Assembly: GCA_029718625.1 (NCBI GenBank)
Contig: JAINUF010000027.1
Coordinates: 2,464,676-2,528,675, forward strand
DNA: 64,000 nt
Source: Synaphobranchus kaupii
Taxonomy: Eukaryota; Chordata; Actinopteri; Anguilliformes; Synaphobranchidae
Direction of reading: 5' to 3'
Shown: piece by piece, positions 63,692 through 64,000 of the stretch
How the letters are laid out: each line of letters begins with the position of its first letter
Position numbering within the stretch: the stretch's first letter is position 1
Translations under genes and position numbers: made by a program
Notes under the pieces: model-generated
The model's input: the letters and a program-made list of their open reading frames with translations, nothing else
The model's database searches: none
Told to the model about the DNA's origin: nothing

Positions 63692-64000
63692 CATATGATG
63701 AAGACGCATGCCTCAAACCAATTTTAGTGTTGTCAAAGATGTTATAGCTCAAATACACAGTTGATTAATTTTTAAATTTTCCATTTGTAAATTTTGAATG
63801 AATTTTTCTTCAAATTTAAAATGCAACATTTCAATAGCTTCTGTGACATGTGACTAAGATGCCTCAAACCAACTGTAATGTTGTCAGATGCATTCTCCAA
63901 TTTACAAGCAATGCTTTTTCCAATTTTCCTTTTGTAAATTTTAAATAGATTTTTATTCAAAATAAAAGCACTAAAATTTCAATAGCTTCTGTGACATATG
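63692..64000 (+). repeat. Dimer at the right window edge
   Basis: B 63692-63846 (155 bp, GATGTT and TGCAACATTT) and A 63847-63994, then the first six bases of the next B (CATATG). The array continues beyond the window. Confidence 0.94.

Larger units (their letters stand above)
1..64000. repeat. Multi-level satellite DNA array, whole window
   Basis: The entire window is made of head-to-tail monomers of about 150 bp in five related classes (A 148, B 156, C 150, D 152, E 131 bp), all in the same orientation. A and B alternate as a 304 bp dimer, and a C-D-E block of 433 bp interrupts the alternation 17 times. Tiling by hand from the monomer start motif CATGTGA or CATATGA closes to the base: 181 A, 191 B, 17 CDE, partial B units of 48 and 6 bp at the ends, and a net +1 bp of indels. 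There is no transposon, unique insert or inverted monomer. Such arrays typically form centromeric or heterochromatic DNA; that role is inferred, since no sequence here proves it. Near-identical copies could also include assembly errors. Confidence 0.97.

Noticed and set aside
1..64000. Reverse-strand open frames of 62-70 codons in most dimers
   Set aside because: They start at TTG (complement of CAA in TATTCAAAAT), recur with the satellite unit, and end wherever a T-run variant shifts the frame. The 304 bp period is not a multiple of three, so they cannot join into a longer protein. Nothing in them resembles a known domain.
1..64000. CENP-B box
   Set aside because: TTCG occurs (TTTTTCGAATTTT in A, TTCTTCGAAATAAAC in C), but the required CGGG half is missing in all classes.
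1..64000. CRISPR array
   Set aside because: The repeats are about 150 bp and contiguous, with no unique spacers.
1..64000. AATAAA in nearly every A as a polyadenylation signal
   Set aside because: It lies in AAAATAAAAGC, repeated with the dimer, and no gene ends there.
1..64000. Telomeric repeats or a chromosome end
   Set aside because: No TTAGGG, TTTAGGG or TTAGG runs were seen on either strand.
1..64000. Transposable element, LTR or target-site duplication inside the array
   Set aside because: The monomer tiling closes to the base with only one-base indels, which leaves no room for an insertion.

Overview
The whole 64 kb window is one AT-rich tandem satellite array. I see no gene, RNA gene, transposon or unique sequence in it. 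The sequence suggests a eukaryotic nuclear genome, in centromeric, pericentromeric or other heterochromatic DNA. The reasons are the roughly 150 bp monomers, the strict head-to-tail order, the multi-level higher-order repeats (HORs) and the lack of coding sequence. GC content is about 27-28% (hand count of one A and one B monomer). The species cannot be told from this window. Variation at CpG positions hints at a lineage that methylates DNA.

Unit structure. Five related monomer classes share one orientation; I call them A (148 bp), B (156 bp), C (150 bp), D (152 bp) and E (131 bp). A and B alternate as a 304 bp dimer. C, D and E occur only together, in that order, as a 433 bp module that is always followed by B. 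Tiling by hand accounts for every base: 181 A, 191 B and 17 C-D-E modules, plus a 48 bp partial B at the left edge and a 6 bp partial B at the right edge, with a net +1 bp from single-base indels. Both window ends lie inside the array.

Layout. From 1 to 10.6 kb, CDE modules recur every 2413, 2109, 2717 and 2413 bp, differing by exactly one 304 bp dimer. From 11.0 to 18.9 kb is a long dimer run with nested 4-dimer (1216 bp) and 5-dimer (1521 bp) repeats. From 18.9 to 29.2 kb four CDE modules of a distinct subtype lie in a duplicated segment with a 6645 bp offset. From 28.6 to 37.4 kb a second long dimer run largely copies 12.3-18 kb at offsets of about 19.07 and 18.76 kb. From about 38.4 to 51.6 kb is a 6669 bp tandem super-repeat. 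From 42.4 to 55.3 kb an 8-dimer cassette (2431 bp) recurs, partly without CDE. From 55.3 to 64 kb CDE spacing shrinks (2108, 2716, 1649, 1500 bp) and private variants accumulate, including one chimeric C monomer. This suggests the array edge is nearby on the right.

The window can be read as a history of unequal exchange: whole dimers gained or lost in register, recombinant junctions (A to C, A to E, C to A) that were then amplified, and segmental duplications of 1 to 19 kb. Short open frames recur in every dimer, but they start at GTG or TTG, are simply copied with the repeat, and are not annotated as genes.
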